Assembly (NCBI GenBank): GCA_049999765.1
Contig: JBNGIQ010009433.1
Span: 190,697 to 241,504, forward strand
Direction: 5' to 3'
DNA from: Phaeoceros laevis
Taxonomy: Eukaryota > Anthocerotophyta > Anthocerotopsida > Notothyladales
Length of the DNA stretch: 50,808 bases
Shown one piece after another: positions 32,492 through 43,955 of this stretch (position 1 is the stretch's first letter; each line of letters starts with the position of its first letter). The notes under the pieces were generated by a model. The model saw only the letters and a program-made list of their open reading frames with translations. It was not told where the DNA came from and ran no database searches. Both the position numbers and the translations under genes were made by a program.

Positions 32492-33878
32492 ATGGCTGGC
32501 TCGCAATTGCACGGTTCTGCAATGGCGCTTCTGCGGTATCGCCCAAGTGCAGAATTTTGTATGCTAGTTGTCTGGGCAGCAGCTCTTCTGCTACAGCAAG
32601 TGGATGCTGTCACCTTGCCGGCCGACACAGAGGCACTGGCTCACCTCAAGTCCAGTGTGGAGCCGTCCTCGATCTCTTTTTCCTCCTGTCTGGGATCATG
32701 GGACTTCAGCTATGATCCGTGTGAACCGCAGTCATCGGTTGTCTTCGTCTGTGGATTCTCCTGCGAGTTGGGGCCGCAAGGGCTGATGCGCGTGACTAGG
32801 TTGATTTTGGATTACGGTGGCTATGCGGGGACTTTGTCGTCAGCAATTGGCAACCTGTCAGCACTCCAAGTAGGTCAAAATTTCACCACCCCTTTCTCTG
32901 GCATTCAAGATTCCAGCTACGATGTGTTGTATCTTAAAATACCCTCGTTCCACCGTTGTGTAGGAAATGGATGTGTCTGGCAATTCTTTTAAAGGGACGC
33001 TTCCTCCTACTTTTGGACAACTCTCGATGCTCCGACATCTCGACGTGTCAAATAATGCCCTGTCCGGACAACTCCCGGGCGAGCTTGGACTCCTCTCAGG
33101 TCTGGAGTATCTGTCGTTAGCAAACAACCACTTGGAGGGTCGCCTCCCGTATTCTTTCAGCAAGCTTTTGGGGTTGACGGAGCTTTACATCAACGGGAAC
33201 AGCCTCAGTGGACCGCTACCTGATTTGAGCAGCCTCGCTCAATTGCGCTATTTGGATGCAAGTGGGAACATATTATCGGGTCATTTGCCGTATGGCCTGC
33301 CGACAGCTCTGGTCCGGCTGTCCCTAAGGGACAACCAGTTTGCGGGTCATCTGCCTAAGAATTTCAAGCAGCTGAAATCTCTGGCAGTGCTGGACTTGGC
33401 AGGTAATCGGTTACTGGGACGTGTAAGCTACTTCTTGTTCCTTCTTCCAGCACTTCAGCAGCTCAACGTTTCATATAATTCCTTCTCAAGCATCGGAGTT
33501 CCCAACATGGCAGGGGTAGGCAGTGTGTTGTTGGCGATAGATATCAGCTTCAACCTCATTAGGGGTACCCTGCCTATCAATTTTGCTTTCATGCAGCATC
33601 TGCATTCGCTTTCTCTTCGCCACAATCTTTTTTATGGAGGCATTCCACAGCTGTATGCACGCAAGACAGCGGGGAGTGTACCGAATGTAGACCGGTTTGA
33701 TCGTCTCTTCCTGGATGGCAACTATCTCACAGGAGATATTCCTTCTCCGTTGCTGTCGCCAATCCCAGATTTGACTGCCAGTCTTGTAGACAATTGCTTG
33801 AGTAGCTGTCCCTCTTATTTGGATATCTGCCAGGGCGGACTCCAAAGGCCCCCATCAGATTGTGGGGTACCGGCATAG
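32492..33878 (+). CDS. Secreted leucine-rich repeat protein (no kinase)
   Basis: Two exons (32492-32869 and 32964-33878) give 430 aa. A signal peptide lies near residues 15-38 (EFCMLVVWAAALLLQQVDA); a second ATG at codon 11 gives an equally good start. The N-cap reads DTEALAHLKSSVEPSSISFS, then SWDFSYDPC, as in plant LRR proteins. About ten plant-type repeats follow, e.g. LRHLDVSNNALSGQLPGELG and LEYLSLANNHLEGRLP. The C-terminus ends in a Cys-rich cap (CLSSCPSYLDICQGG, SDCGVPA) with no membrane span or kinase. The intron falls between two repeats in phase 0. The protein would act in the apoplast, as ligand-binding or inhibitor-type LRR proteins do; the partner is unknown. Confidence 0.9.
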
Positions 33879-35486
33879 TGTTCGGCTACCAAGTTGACAT
33901 GTCATTTCTGTTCACAGGGCCCGGGGCCATTGTTTAGGGGTCCCATAAGTTAGATGGATAAGATGTGATAGTTCTTTACCATCTAGAAAACTGTTGTAAG
34001 TTGTACGCTGTGAAACATTGCTTGGCAATTCGAGAATGGGAATGACTGATTTTTCGTGATGTTTAACAAGAGATTACGACACTGAAAATCCGATGAGATT
34101 TTCCATCATAACCAAGCAAGTCTTATGTTGTACATTGGTGCCTGAAGACCACAAAATGTTCGCGCAGACAGAGGGTAGGTTAAGTTTGAACTCGTGGATG
34201 ATTATTGGTTTGTAGCGTGGCTTTCCCGGGATAGATGAGACCAAAAAGTTATGCCCAATTATCCAGAATTTCCACGGCAAGACTACTGTTGCACCTAAGC
34301 CATTAAACCGAAGGGTATGACAGAGTTGCCCCCAACCCATGGTATTGGTAATAGGTGCAGTAATAGTGCGTAGGCAGAGCCGTACTGCACATGACCACTG
34401 GCAAGAAACAGAAACCTGAAGCAACTACAGAGTCTTGCTCAGACAGCCAAGGTGGTATCTTCAAATTTGGGAACCCAAATCAGAAACTCTAGTCCGAAAC
34501 ACTTGGTATCATCACAGCACAGCCTAAGGACATAAGAAAACACATTGAAGCCCTCAGTGACCCGTGTCAAATCATTCGCCAGCAGCTCTGCTCCGACAAA
34601 ACTCACCCGGATACGTTCCAGAAAAGATAGCACAAGCCTACCAGACAAAGTCAAGCGAGACTTGGAGCATCACTTGGAGCTCACCGGAAACACCAAGTCG
34701 GAAGAATCCGAACGGTCTTTCCAGGACCAATTCGAGGAACGTATAACTGGTGGAGCACAATATCAGAATAAGGCTGCTGACTTGGAGTGTCATACGGCAC
34801 TTCCTATCTAGGGTACTTTTCATCGCAGGGCGCATGCCTAGGAGACAATGAAAACCTAACCCTAATCAGAGGGCAACCATTATACCTACAGACAGAATGT
34901 GATCACCTAAAGTGGCACCATGAACAACAGCCAGTAGCACTGCACATAGCTTCCTATCAGGAAGGTGAAGGTTCAATATGGCCAACCACTGACGAAAGAG
35001 GTCAAAGCCGGAGCTCTCTCCACCGTGGCAGGGTGGCATACAATGAGATGGACCTAGCTGCACGCGAAAACACAAGGTCTAGGCTTCCGTCAGCCAGTTC
35101 GCAGCATATGAGCCAAGATCTCCTGGCTCTCAGCCGGTAATTCCAAAAAATCGTCATTAGCCAGCACTCACAGACACAACGAGCAAGAGTTCTATCTGAC
35201 CACGATGTCAACCTCGACTCTAAGGCCCAGAACTCCGCTGCGCCAAGGCTGTCACGCAGAGGAAAACCCCTACAAGCACAACAACAATAAGCTCAGTGGT
35301 TGCAGCCTCACTTCTTATAGGCCCGCGACATATTAGGGTTAGGGCTTGTTCGGGCAAACGAGGCTAGGGCTTCCCCTCTCGGCCGGACACGATTGAAAGA
35401 TGGAGCATGGAGCTCGGGGACATGGACGTCACTTTATTTGGCAGTTTGAAGATACAAGACCGTCATGTCTTCACGAGTCTCCAAAC
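33879..35486. other. Intergenic; possible unrecognised minus-strand gene at about 34430-35330
   Basis: On the minus strand a telo-box-like AACCCTAAT at 35332-35340 and a TATA-like CTATAAG at 35313-35319 suggest a promoter. Downstream, several short open segments next to splice-like motifs look protein-like: FDLFRQWLAILNLHLPDRKL (about 34950), DIVLHQLYVPRIGPGKTVRI (about 34710) and AELLANDLTRVTEGFNVFSY (about 34560). I could not join them into one frame and do not recognise a family. It may be a fragmented or decayed gene. 33879-34430 holds the LRR 3' end and nothing else I can name. Confidence 0.25.
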
Positions 35487-35840
35487 TCATGCTCTGGCGG
35501 TGCCACCGAAACTGAGCACCTCGATCTCGAAAACAAGCACAGAATTGGGTCCAATCCCCCATTCAGGGAAACCCGCGGCGCCATATGCATAATCCGGAGA
35601 GCAGGTGAGGCGCGCAACCTCGCCCAGCTGCATTCCAAGCACGCCTTCGTCCCAGCCCTTGATGACGCGCCCCTGCCCCACCTTGAACTGGAATGGCTGC
35701 TGGCCAGGATCCTTCGTGCTCCAGAACTTCTTGCTCAGATCGCCGTGTTTGCCGAAGCCGGTGCAGTGCACCGTGACAGCGTCGCCTACCCGAGGATTGG
35801 GTCCATACCCTTCCTTAAGGATTTGCTTTTCGACACCCAT
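35487..35840 (-). CDS. FKBP12: FKBP12-type peptidyl-prolyl cis-trans isomerase
   Basis: A 117-aa frame starts MGVEKQILKEGYGPNPRVGD, matching the plant FKBP12 start. It carries the whole FK506-binding domain: VTVHCTGFGKHGDLSKKFWS, the STKDPGQQPF loop, GQGRVIKGWDEGVLGM, GEVARLTCSPDYAYGAAGFP and NSVLVFEIEVLS. It catalyses prolyl isomerisation in the cytosol or nucleus and can bind FK506 or rapamycin. The frame stays open for 125 codons upstream and has an ATG at 36116, but that stretch is antisense to the first exon of the neighbouring plus-strand gene. I therefore prefer the start at 35840. The coding region is a single exon. Confidence 0.9.
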   Translation of the reverse strand: MGVEKQILKEGYGPNPRVGDAVTVHCTGFGKHGDLSKKFWSTKDPGQQPFQFKVGQGRVIKGWDEGVLGMQLGEVARLTCSPDYAYGAAGFPEWGIGPNSVLVFEIEVLSFGGTARA

Positions 35841-36043
35841 CCTGATCGAGAGTGCAGAGATAGCTCCAATCACCTCCTGCGCGCTTTTGCAAGTCTGGAA
35901 TGCCTTCGTCTTCCTCCAAAGCTGCAACTGGTTAGCATTTTTAAAGAAGTTTCTTGTAGACGATGAATTTCCGGTAAAAACCACGGGTGACGTACTACCG
36001 TAACCCTTGTGCACAAGTGACTTAGACGACCGCCCGCCTAGCC
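35841..36043. promoter_or_regulatory. Putative bidirectional promoter, FKBP12 / Lin0512-family gene
   Basis: Only 203 bp separate the two divergent start codons, so the genes probably share control sequence. A TGACGTAC motif lies at about 35988-35995. No TATA box is obvious in either direction. Confidence 0.45.
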
Positions 36044-36859
36044 ATGTTTTCTCTCGAAGGAGCCTACATCTCTCGTGGCTTGGCATCACCAACACCACCC
36101 TCAGGGGTGAAACCATCGTTTTGGACGGGTGTCGGAAGGTCGACTGCTCGACTGTCGCGGGGCGTGGCAATGGCGGGGCAGGGTGAAGGTCTCTTGTCTG
36201 CCTCTCAACCTCCAACTACTGCTCCCGCTTCCCCATTCAAGCTTTTGTTTGTAGAGATGGGCACAGGGTACGACCAGCATGGGTGAGCACCAATTCCAGC
36301 AGATACGCCCTAACTGTACTAGGACCACTAGATGCAATCTACCTTCCTTAATTGAGCGGCATGACCGAGGGTGTCAGGCAGGATATTACAACGGCAGCAG
36401 TTCGTGCATGCAAGAACGCCATCAGCTCCAACTCCATCCCTGCATTTCGCACAGGTACCTATGTATCATGAACCGTCTGTCTGCAAGAAAGGCTGATCCA
36501 AGCTCACCACCCTGGTGGAAGTTGCCCACAGGAGCTTTGCCAGGAGTGAGTTACCAGCAGATGAAGTTGAAAGTGAAGCTGGGAGTGCCGAAATCGACTC
36601 AGAGCTCTCTGAACATTGATGTTGTGAAATCGGTCTTCCCGTAGTAAGTTGCTTTGAGCCGGGTATGCTGCGGCTACATGAGGCCATATTGCCATGGGAA
36701 GCTAGCTCATCCTCCTTCCTGTCCTGCAGCGGGGAGATCTTGGAAGTAGAGATTGTGGATGGGGGCCTGATATGCTCCAGTGGAGTTGCATTAGAAGCTA
36801 TGGGGGACAAGAACGACGACTGCTACATAGTGAATGCAGCAATTTATGTCGGATACTGA
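36044..36859 (+). CDS. Lin0512-family conserved protein
   Basis: Four exons (36044-36282, 36378-36454, 36532-36643, 36730-36859) join in frame to 185 aa. The first ~65 residues are Ser/Pro/Ala/Arg rich and may target a plastid or mitochondrion. The domain reads FVEMGTGYDQHG, QDITTAAVRACKNAISSNSI, PGVSYQQMKLKVKLGVPK, then a C-terminal VDGGLICSSG and MGDKNDDCYIVNAAIYVGY. The same family occurs in bacteria, fungi and plants (Lin0512_fam); no biochemical function is established that I know of. The second exon junction splits the DQHGQD motif in phase, which supports the model. Confidence 0.85.
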
Positions 36860-37293
36860 CATGTCCACCCACGTGAGACACTAGCACCAGGACTTCCTTG
36901 GCAGTGGCCTGAGAATGTGTCTTCAGGCAGGAGGCTGGAAATAACTTTCTGGATCTCTTCTTACCAACTCCCACCAGAGACCGCCATTGAGCAAAAGCAG
37001 AATCACTGTACAGAAATGTGGTCCCAGGCAGACCACAAGTTGGACAAAGGATTTGACAATTCAGTTGAAACCACCACTTGGTGGATCTCCTAACGCCAAT
37101 CGAGCAACATGAGAGGGATGCCCGTCTGTAGGGCCCAGAAACCACATGGAAGAATTAGTAAGGCTGCTACCAGTGTGCAAAGAGGACACACCAGAACAGG
37201 AGGTATCCAACCTTAGCAAGGGCGCTACCAGTGATCCTCCAGCCTGATTTCGTCCTTCCTAAATCAGTCGAAATGTTGTGGTCGAGGCCCGAG
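36860..37293. other. Convergent 3' ends, no gene seen
   Basis: Lies between the stops of the Lin0512-family gene (+) and the 219-aa gene (-); probably both 3' UTRs. Confidence 0.5.
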
Positions 37294-38043
37294 TTAATCA
37301 ACGGCCCACGGGTCCTCCTTCTTTACTTCTTCTTCCCCCCACTCTGTAGGCACCAGCAAGCGGCAGAAAAGGGGATTGGGAGCTGGATCTTCCACAGGGT
37401 TTGGCACATCCGCGTCCTTGACGTGCCTGCAGTACTCGGTTACGACGAACTTCCAAAACCGACGATTTGCAGTAACGAAGACCCGCGGCTGCGCCCTGGG
37501 ATCCTCCTTAGCGGGCACCATGGCGGTCTGCCAAGCTATGGCAGCTTGCCAGTCATGCGAAGTCTCAAAGCCGTTATCCGTCATCAACTCGTAGGCCAGG
37601 GATCTCTGGTCCAGATCTGGAATGTACCTCCTCCAACCGGGTCTCAGCTGGCAATCGTGGGGCCCCCCCACCACCACTGTGTGCATTCTTCCATCCCAGA
37701 GACTCTTCTCTACCCACTCATCGTCCTGGATATGATACTTCACCATTACCTAGCACCACAAACACGTTATGACACTTGTTGCACAATTGCACAGTTCTAG
37801 CTACATGTGGCATCGCAACTAAAGGCGTCTTATTGAGACCTTGTAGGCGTTCCAGTCGCATATGAAATGAACGTTGGAGGGTAAAGGAGGGGGCATGTGG
37901 CTTGTGTCCAGGTCAATCCACTTGAAAAGGTACTGCGCCGGAGCCACCTTCTCCTTGAACCATCTCCTGTGGCCCAGCATCACCAGCTCCGGCTCCAATC
38001 TGCGGAGCAATTTAGATCGAAATAGCGCACACAAATTCGCCAT
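37294..38043 (-). CDS. Unrecognised 219-aa protein
   Basis: Two exons (38043-37840 and 37749-37294) join in phase 0. The protein begins MANLCALFRSKLLRRLEPEL, basic and amphipathic, possibly a mitochondrial presequence. It continues with GHRRWFKEKVAPAQYLFKWI, PSNVHFICDWNAYKV, then VVGGPHDCQLRPGWRRYIPD, a block around RFWKFVVTEYCRHVKDAD, and an acidic tail. It is rich in Trp and Arg. I do not recognise the family. An ATG 26 codons upstream (38121) is an alternative start. It is divergent from SART3 across 185 bp. Well-formed splice sites, a balanced composition and the head-to-head arrangement make a real gene likely. Confidence 0.7.
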
Positions 38044-38228
38044 CCGCTTGGTAGGGAGGGTTGTCAAAGTGGAATTTTCAAATTTCGAGCGCTTACTCCT
38101 TTCAAATTTGAGCCCTTTCATGCGCCCTAGCCTTCCCAAGGGCCTGTCAACCGTCGGAGCAGGACTTGACTGGCTGGACTAATCGGGGAAGTTCGAAGAA
38201 ATTCAGGCACCTGCAGGGCTTTGACAGG
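38044..38228. promoter_or_regulatory. Putative bidirectional promoter, 219-aa gene / SART3
   Basis: 185 bp between divergent start codons (104 bp if the upstream ATG of the minus gene is used). No TATA box seen in either direction. Confidence 0.4.
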
Positions 38229-41200
38229 ATGGCATCTGAGGAGGAGGGGAAGGATGTGCTCATGGACGCAGGCAGCTCCGACGCTGAAGGGAAAGTAGCA
38301 GAGGACGACGAGTCGGGCGAGAATTCCAGTGATTCTGACGATTCTGATGCAGAGGACGACAAGGGCCGCCAGGAGTTGCTGGAACAGCTGCAGGCCGCTG
38401 TCAATGCGAGTCCGGGGAGCTATGAGGCCCACGTTCAGGTTAGTATGGATAATTCTTGCAGTGTTCCTTACGGGCTGCTGAGGTCTTGTGTAACACGCGA
38501 CGCCATTACAGTACATCGCTGCGCTACGGAAAGCTGGCTTGCTGGAGGCGTTGAGGGCCGCAAGGGAGGCCATGAATGCACGTTTTCCACTGCTACCAGC
38601 ACTGTGGCTCGAATGGACTTCAGATGAAGCTCGAATCGCTTCTGGGTAAGGAGCAGATGTGATGGTTGTTGAGAAACATCTGCACTCTCTTCGATGCTTT
38701 AGCATGAATTGGATTTTATGTTGTGTCTGGAGGACCATTACCTCCCGTAAGGAGATTAGTTTTTCTCTGAGGTGGTGGAATATTCATCATATGTGATCAC
38801 TATGCTAATTCTATTGCTTGTCTGTAGCTCTGAAGATATAATGGGAGTGGAAGCATTGTTTGAGAGAGGAGTGCAAGAGTATCTGGTGGGTGTACAAGAA
38901 GTTGTTACCCTGTCAAATTCACCGTTTCTTAGAACTAGCAAAGAGATTCTGCTTCTGACCATGGCATTTTTCATGCAGTCTGTGCCTCTATGGGTAGGGT
39001 ATTTGAACTTCGTAGAAGACCAGGATGTGAATGTTGCACAATGCAGTGAGGAGGGCCTCACAAAAATGAGGAATTTGTGTGAGCAAGCTCTCAGTGCTGG
39101 GGGCCTTCATGTAACTGAGGGTGCAAAGATCTGGGAAGCTTATCGTGAGTTTGAGCAAGCTGTACTGTTAGCATTTGGGGACTCGGATTTGGAGGTACTG
39201 CACTGTGATCCTTTTGAATCAGCAGTGCTTCGTACTTGTCTCCATCAATCTGAGCATGACATCGACTCCTGTTATGAACTTTCAGGTCAAGACAAAGCAG
39301 GTTGATCGTGTGCGAAGTCTGTTCCATCGCCAGCTCAAAGTCCCACTAGCTACTTATGCTGAGACCCTTGAGGAGTACAAACTTTGGGAAGGGCAGCTAG
39401 GCAATCCCATCGGAGATGACTCTGATGAGCTAGCTGGAATGCCCGCCAATGTAGTGCTGTCATATAAAGCAGCAGTAAAGGTGTTCACATCGCGTCAGCC
39501 CTTTGAAGAAAAAGTGGGCGATTCAAAGCCTGTGGATGCAGAATTGCTCCAGCACTATATGGTATTGTCAAGTGAATGTGCTGTTGTCTGTAGCGTTGGT
39601 GTGATTTTCAATAGTCTCCTTATATTATTTGACTCTGAACTTATTTTTTAACAGCTTCAATGCGGACAACTGGGCCTGCGTGATTTCATAGAACATGACT
39701 GGCAGTTATTTTTGCAATCCTGTTCAGGAATATGCTGCTGCAGAGGAGGCTTGTGTAGACCCGGCCCGTGTACAGGTACTCTATGAGAGAGCTTTGGCTG
39801 TATTCCCCGTGACAGCGGAAGTTTGGGAGAAGTACACACATTATTTGGAGGCTAACCTCAAGGTATCAGTCCTGCTTTTCTGTCAGCATTACAAGGAACT
39901 GCGCTAAAGAATCTCGTGACTATATCATTTGTAGAAAAAAACTATTCTCCTTTGCTGTATTTCTTTCTTTTCAGTTGAATGGATTTATATCTGACATAAT
40001 TCTATGCTCTGCAGGTTCCCTCTGTAATTCTACCTGTTTACGCCAGAGCTGTCCGTAACTGTCCATGGGTAGGCAAGTTGTGGATTAACTACCTTCTGGC
40101 CATGGAGCGCTACTCCTCTCCAGATACTGCTATTTCTGCTGTGAGTACATGTTTCGGAGTCTCTCTAAATAATTTTATGTCAAATTGTACGAATCTCTTA
40201 AAGGCTTCTTAGTTTGATGCAGGTTTTTGAACAAGCTCTACAAAGTGGGATTGAGTCTCAGCTTGTGGTATTACCTTTAGGCACAAGAATCAGTCTATAA
40301 TTCTGCATGTGCCTGGAAAGAGCAGTTGGTGCTTGTTACTAAGACGTACAATGTCGGTATTTCGCAGTATCTAGATTTGTTCCTAACACGTGCTGATGGA
40401 ATACGGCGTCGGATTATTAAAACGTCAACCAGTGAAGCCGAGTTACCCCTTCTGCATATTAGCTTACGTGAAACTTTCCAGGTTAGGGAAATTTTGCAGG
40501 TTCAGTCATTTTTCCTGCTGTGCAAGACTTTGTTACTGGGTTGAGGTAGCCTCTAATTTGTATACTGATTTGTTACCCTGTAAGCAGAGAGCTATACAGT
40601 ATCTATCTCCTTATCCAGAGGTTTTTGACCATACACTGCGACTGCACTCATATTGGGCAGACATAGAAGCCAGAGTGAACAGAGACTTGCCTACAGCTCG
40701 TGGAGTGTGGGAAACGTTGGTAAAATCCAGGTTCGTGCACTTTTTTACTATAATGGTAGTGCACATTACGTCCTCCATTCTGCTTATGTGCTGCTGGAAG
40801 GAAAGGCTCATAAGAGAGAACAGAGCCCGTTTTTTGCTGCGAAGGGTGGGATTAAATTTCCTTTTCAACCTTCATTGGTCTCAATTGGTAACTAGTGCAG
40901 GGGTTGCTTGGGTTGTCGATAGTGGATGTAGATGTTGAATTGAGACAGAGTGGTAAAAAATGCTTGTGGACAGTTGAATTGGATATCAGCTGATCCAGAT
41001 CCTCAAAGCAAATTCTCTTCAAAACTAGTTTCTACTCACAGCTGGTGTTGAACTTGTGAAGCAGTGGCCGGTTTGTTCAAGTATGGCAGGGGTACATTGC
41101 CATGGAGGTTGCATTAAATAACGTGGATGAAGCTCGTGCGATATATAAGAGGTGTTACAGTAGACGCCTCGAGTCTGAGGGAACTGAGGTATTTGTCGAC

Positions 41201-42933
41201 ACAGTTCTCTTTGCCATATTGTATGAGAGTTTTTGTAGTTGTTGAGGCCATGCTCACTGCAGGACTGTTTTCATTTCAAACAATAGCTGGTTTTGCATCA
41301 CTCATTTCTGATGAGTAGAGGGTCCTTGCCCTGACTCAGTGCTATTGAACAGTTACTCTGCGATGCATGGTTGCAATTTGAGCGGGAGCATGGTTCACTG
41401 GAGGATTACGACATAGCACGGCAAAAGGTCTCTACTTTTCTATGTTCAACTCTGTAGCGTTGATGATGTTTAGGGAGGCGCAGGTGGAGTCTACTCATCG
41501 AAGTTATGGACTCTCAGGATGTGCCCAACTATGAGTTTTCTGACATCAACATGTTGCTTCAATCTTCGTCCGTTGCAGGTTGGCCCGCGTGTCAGTGAAG
41601 TGCAAGCATTGGTTACGCAACAAGAAGCCAGAACAGCTGCTCGCCATCAACAAGCCAGAGCTGACCAAGGTAACGGTGGTGGGAGAGCGAAGGCAGCATC
41701 ATCAGGGAAAGCAGTAAACGGTGTGAATGATGGCACAGCCAAGAAGAAACGTGGTCTCGGGTACAAAGAACCTGTATCAAAGAAGCGTCCAAAAATAGCT
41801 AAGGAAGCTCCACAGCCCATTGCTAGTGGCAGCGCTGCAGCCAAAACACGGAAGGCTTCCAAGGATGGTCAAGAACGTGATGCAGAGGACAGAGATATGG
41901 TTGATGCAGACACTGGAGCAGGGCAGGGTGGAGAAAAGGACCCTGTAAACAAAGGTGCCCACAAGGATGCTTCCGACTTGGCAGCTACTATAGAGGAGTG
42001 TACAGTATTTGTGAAAAATCTAAACTTTGATGTAAGACTCGTCTTTCTGTCGTCTTTGTTTCTGAGGTCTCCTTGCTGTGAGTCTGTTGTAAGCTTCTAC
42101 TCTGGCTCAACTACAAAGCTTTTCCAAGCTAGAAATGCGGAATCAGGTCATTGTGTCTGCATCCTGATCATGCATTTCTTTGTTTTGTGCTTTTTTCAGG
42201 TAGACAAGTCGGACCTGAAGGAGTTCTTTGGATCAAGTGATGTTAAAGATGTCAGACTTGTCCGGGAGAAAGGCACTGGAAAGTTCCGGGTAGTTATCTG
42301 CCACTTACCCCTCCCCCCACCTTGGCTTGACTTGATGCACCCCAAAACTCGTCATGGTTTGGAAGCCAGGTCCGCCACTCATTGGCAATTTTTGGGCCTT
42401 GTCCACAGGGATTTGCTTATGTGGAGTTTAAAAGCGATGACTTTGTGAACTCTGCTGTTGAGAAAAATGGGAAGGACTTTATGGGACGGAAGATCAGCAT
42501 TGCTCGCTCGAATCCCAAAGAGTGTAAGTTGTTCTCTGGATGACATCCGGTGAACTGCAGTTCATATATGTTCTGAACTGTTTTGTTGCAACCAAGTTGA
42601 AGCTGATTCCTGAGCTGTTGTAATGTCCCAGCATCTCGGGGTGGTCGTGGTGGGAGGGGAGGACGGGGAGGTCGTGGTGGATTTGGCGGTGGTGGGGAGG
42701 GTGCGGATGGCGGAGCCGGAGGCCACGAGGGTGGCAGTAGGAGAGGCCGTGGAGCCCCAAGTTTTTTGAGCCACAGGCGCGGGGGGCATGTGGATTTCAA
42801 AGGCAGCAACACGTTTGCACTCCCCCGGGCCGTAGCCAGGCCGTTGGGGTGGAACCCGGGGGAAGCCAAGCCCCAGGACGACTCAGGGCCCAAGACAAAT
42901 GAAGAGTTTAGGAAGCTGCTCAAAAAGCCTTGA
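38229..42933 (+). CDS. SART3: SART3/Prp24-like U4/U6 snRNP recycling factor
   Basis: Sixteen exons keep one frame (38229-38438, 38512-38645, 38828-38885, 38979-39194, 39286-39561, 39728-39862, 40015-40140, 40223-40267, 40368-40481, 40588-40730, 41065-41188, 41353-41427, 41579-42031, 42200-42289, 42409-42523, 42632-42933), about 871 aa. An acidic Ser/Asp-rich N-terminus is followed by HAT repeats (EALRAAREAMNARFPLLPAL, RVQVLYERALAVFPVTAEVW, DEARAIYKRCYSRRLE), a basic nuclear-localisation region (AKKKRG, SKKRPK), one RRM (TVFVKNLNF, FRGFAYVEF) and an RGG tract. It ends NEEFRKLLKKP, the LSm-binding tail. SART3 re-anneals U4 and U6 snRNAs for spliceosome recycling in the nucleus. The animal protein has two RRMs; only one is evident here. 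Small internal exon limits (especially 40223-40267) are the least certain. Confidence 0.88.
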
Positions 42934-43883
42934 ACGTTGAGGAAATGAAGAGTAATGCGTGACCGTGGACTGAGTTATGAGTGCCTCCAACAACATGCCG
43001 TGGCAGACAAGGTCAGTCAGTACTATACTACTTGTGTCCTACTTCAACAAAAATGTTTCGTGTAGAAGACTAGCTTATCCCTTGGTCGGAGTGCATTGTG
43101 TGAAGTCGGCGGAGCTTGAAAGTTTGCAATGATGGTCATTTTGCGGATGCCAGGCATGAGGTCACCAGTGGCGGAGCGACAAGGAGGGTGGCACATGGAC
43201 GAGCTCTGCACGACGTATGACGGTGGGGTTCTGCTTATGGCCGTGCGAGTCACACTGGGCCAGGGAGCGTCGTAGACCAACATGTGGTCCACTTTTTCAT
43301 CAGCTGGTGTTCTTTTAGACCAACTTAGTGTAGTCTTTTTTATCATCACAATGTACCACGTCCCTCCAGTGTGTGCAGGCAGCCTCCGCCCTGGCAGGCT
43401 GTTGTAACCAACTTGACATGAATTGTAACCACCCAACTTTCACCAGCCTTCTACCTCTCGTACCATCCATGTCCTTGCCACTCTAGTTCTTGGTGGAAGA
43501 GTGGATCATGTGCCCTCTGATGATGGTGTCGGAACGGAGGGAGCCATGCCGGAGTGTTTGCTGCCACTACTGTAAAACAGTAGGGTGAGCCATGATGCGT
43601 GCCATTGTGGACGAGAACCCATGAGCCACGCGTGTGGCCACGAAGCCATTTGAGCCATTCGGTGATGCCATATGGCCTTCCACTGGGTGTGCGTGTGTTT
43701 ATTAATATTGCATCGGTCCCCTCAACTGGACGAAGTCTTGCATGGCTCGGTCCATCCACTACCTCTCGAGTCTCGACAGGTTCGTCTGGTACTTACCCAA
43801 AACACCGTAGGGAGCATGCTTCCCTCTCTCGTTGCCAATTTATTGCAATAAGATTTTAAGAGCCACGGATTCTGCATAAGTGC
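42934..43883. other. Intergenic, no gene seen
   Basis: Between SART3 and the tRNA. A 130-codon minus frame at 43044-43436 begins with a non-ATG codon and resembles nothing I know. Confidence 0.45.
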
Positions 43884-43955
43884 GGTCCTGTAGTCTAGTG
43901 GTTAGGACACTGGACTCTGAATCCAGTAGCCCGAGTTCAAATCTCGGTAGGACCT
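43884..43955 (+). tRNA. trnQ-CTG: tRNA-Gln (CTG anticodon)
   Basis: A 72-nt cloverleaf. The acceptor stem GGTCCTG pairs with TAGGACC. The D-arm carries TAGTCTAGTGGTTAGGA. The anticodon stem CTGGA/TCCAG encloses loop CTCTGAA (anticodon CTG, reads CAG), and the T-arm is CCGAGTTCAAATCTCGG. No intron and no encoded CCA, as expected for a eukaryotic nuclear tRNA; the sequence is close to plant tRNA-Gln genes. Internal A and B boxes are intact. Confidence 0.95.

Noticed and set aside
35841-36215. N-terminal extension of the FKBP frame (open for 125 codons upstream)
   Set aside because: It is antisense to the first exon of the Lin0512-family gene and begins with a non-ATG codon; the FKBP12 family starts at MGVEK.
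43044-43436. 130-codon minus frame after SART3
   Set aside because: Starts without ATG, no recognisable motif and no splice partner.
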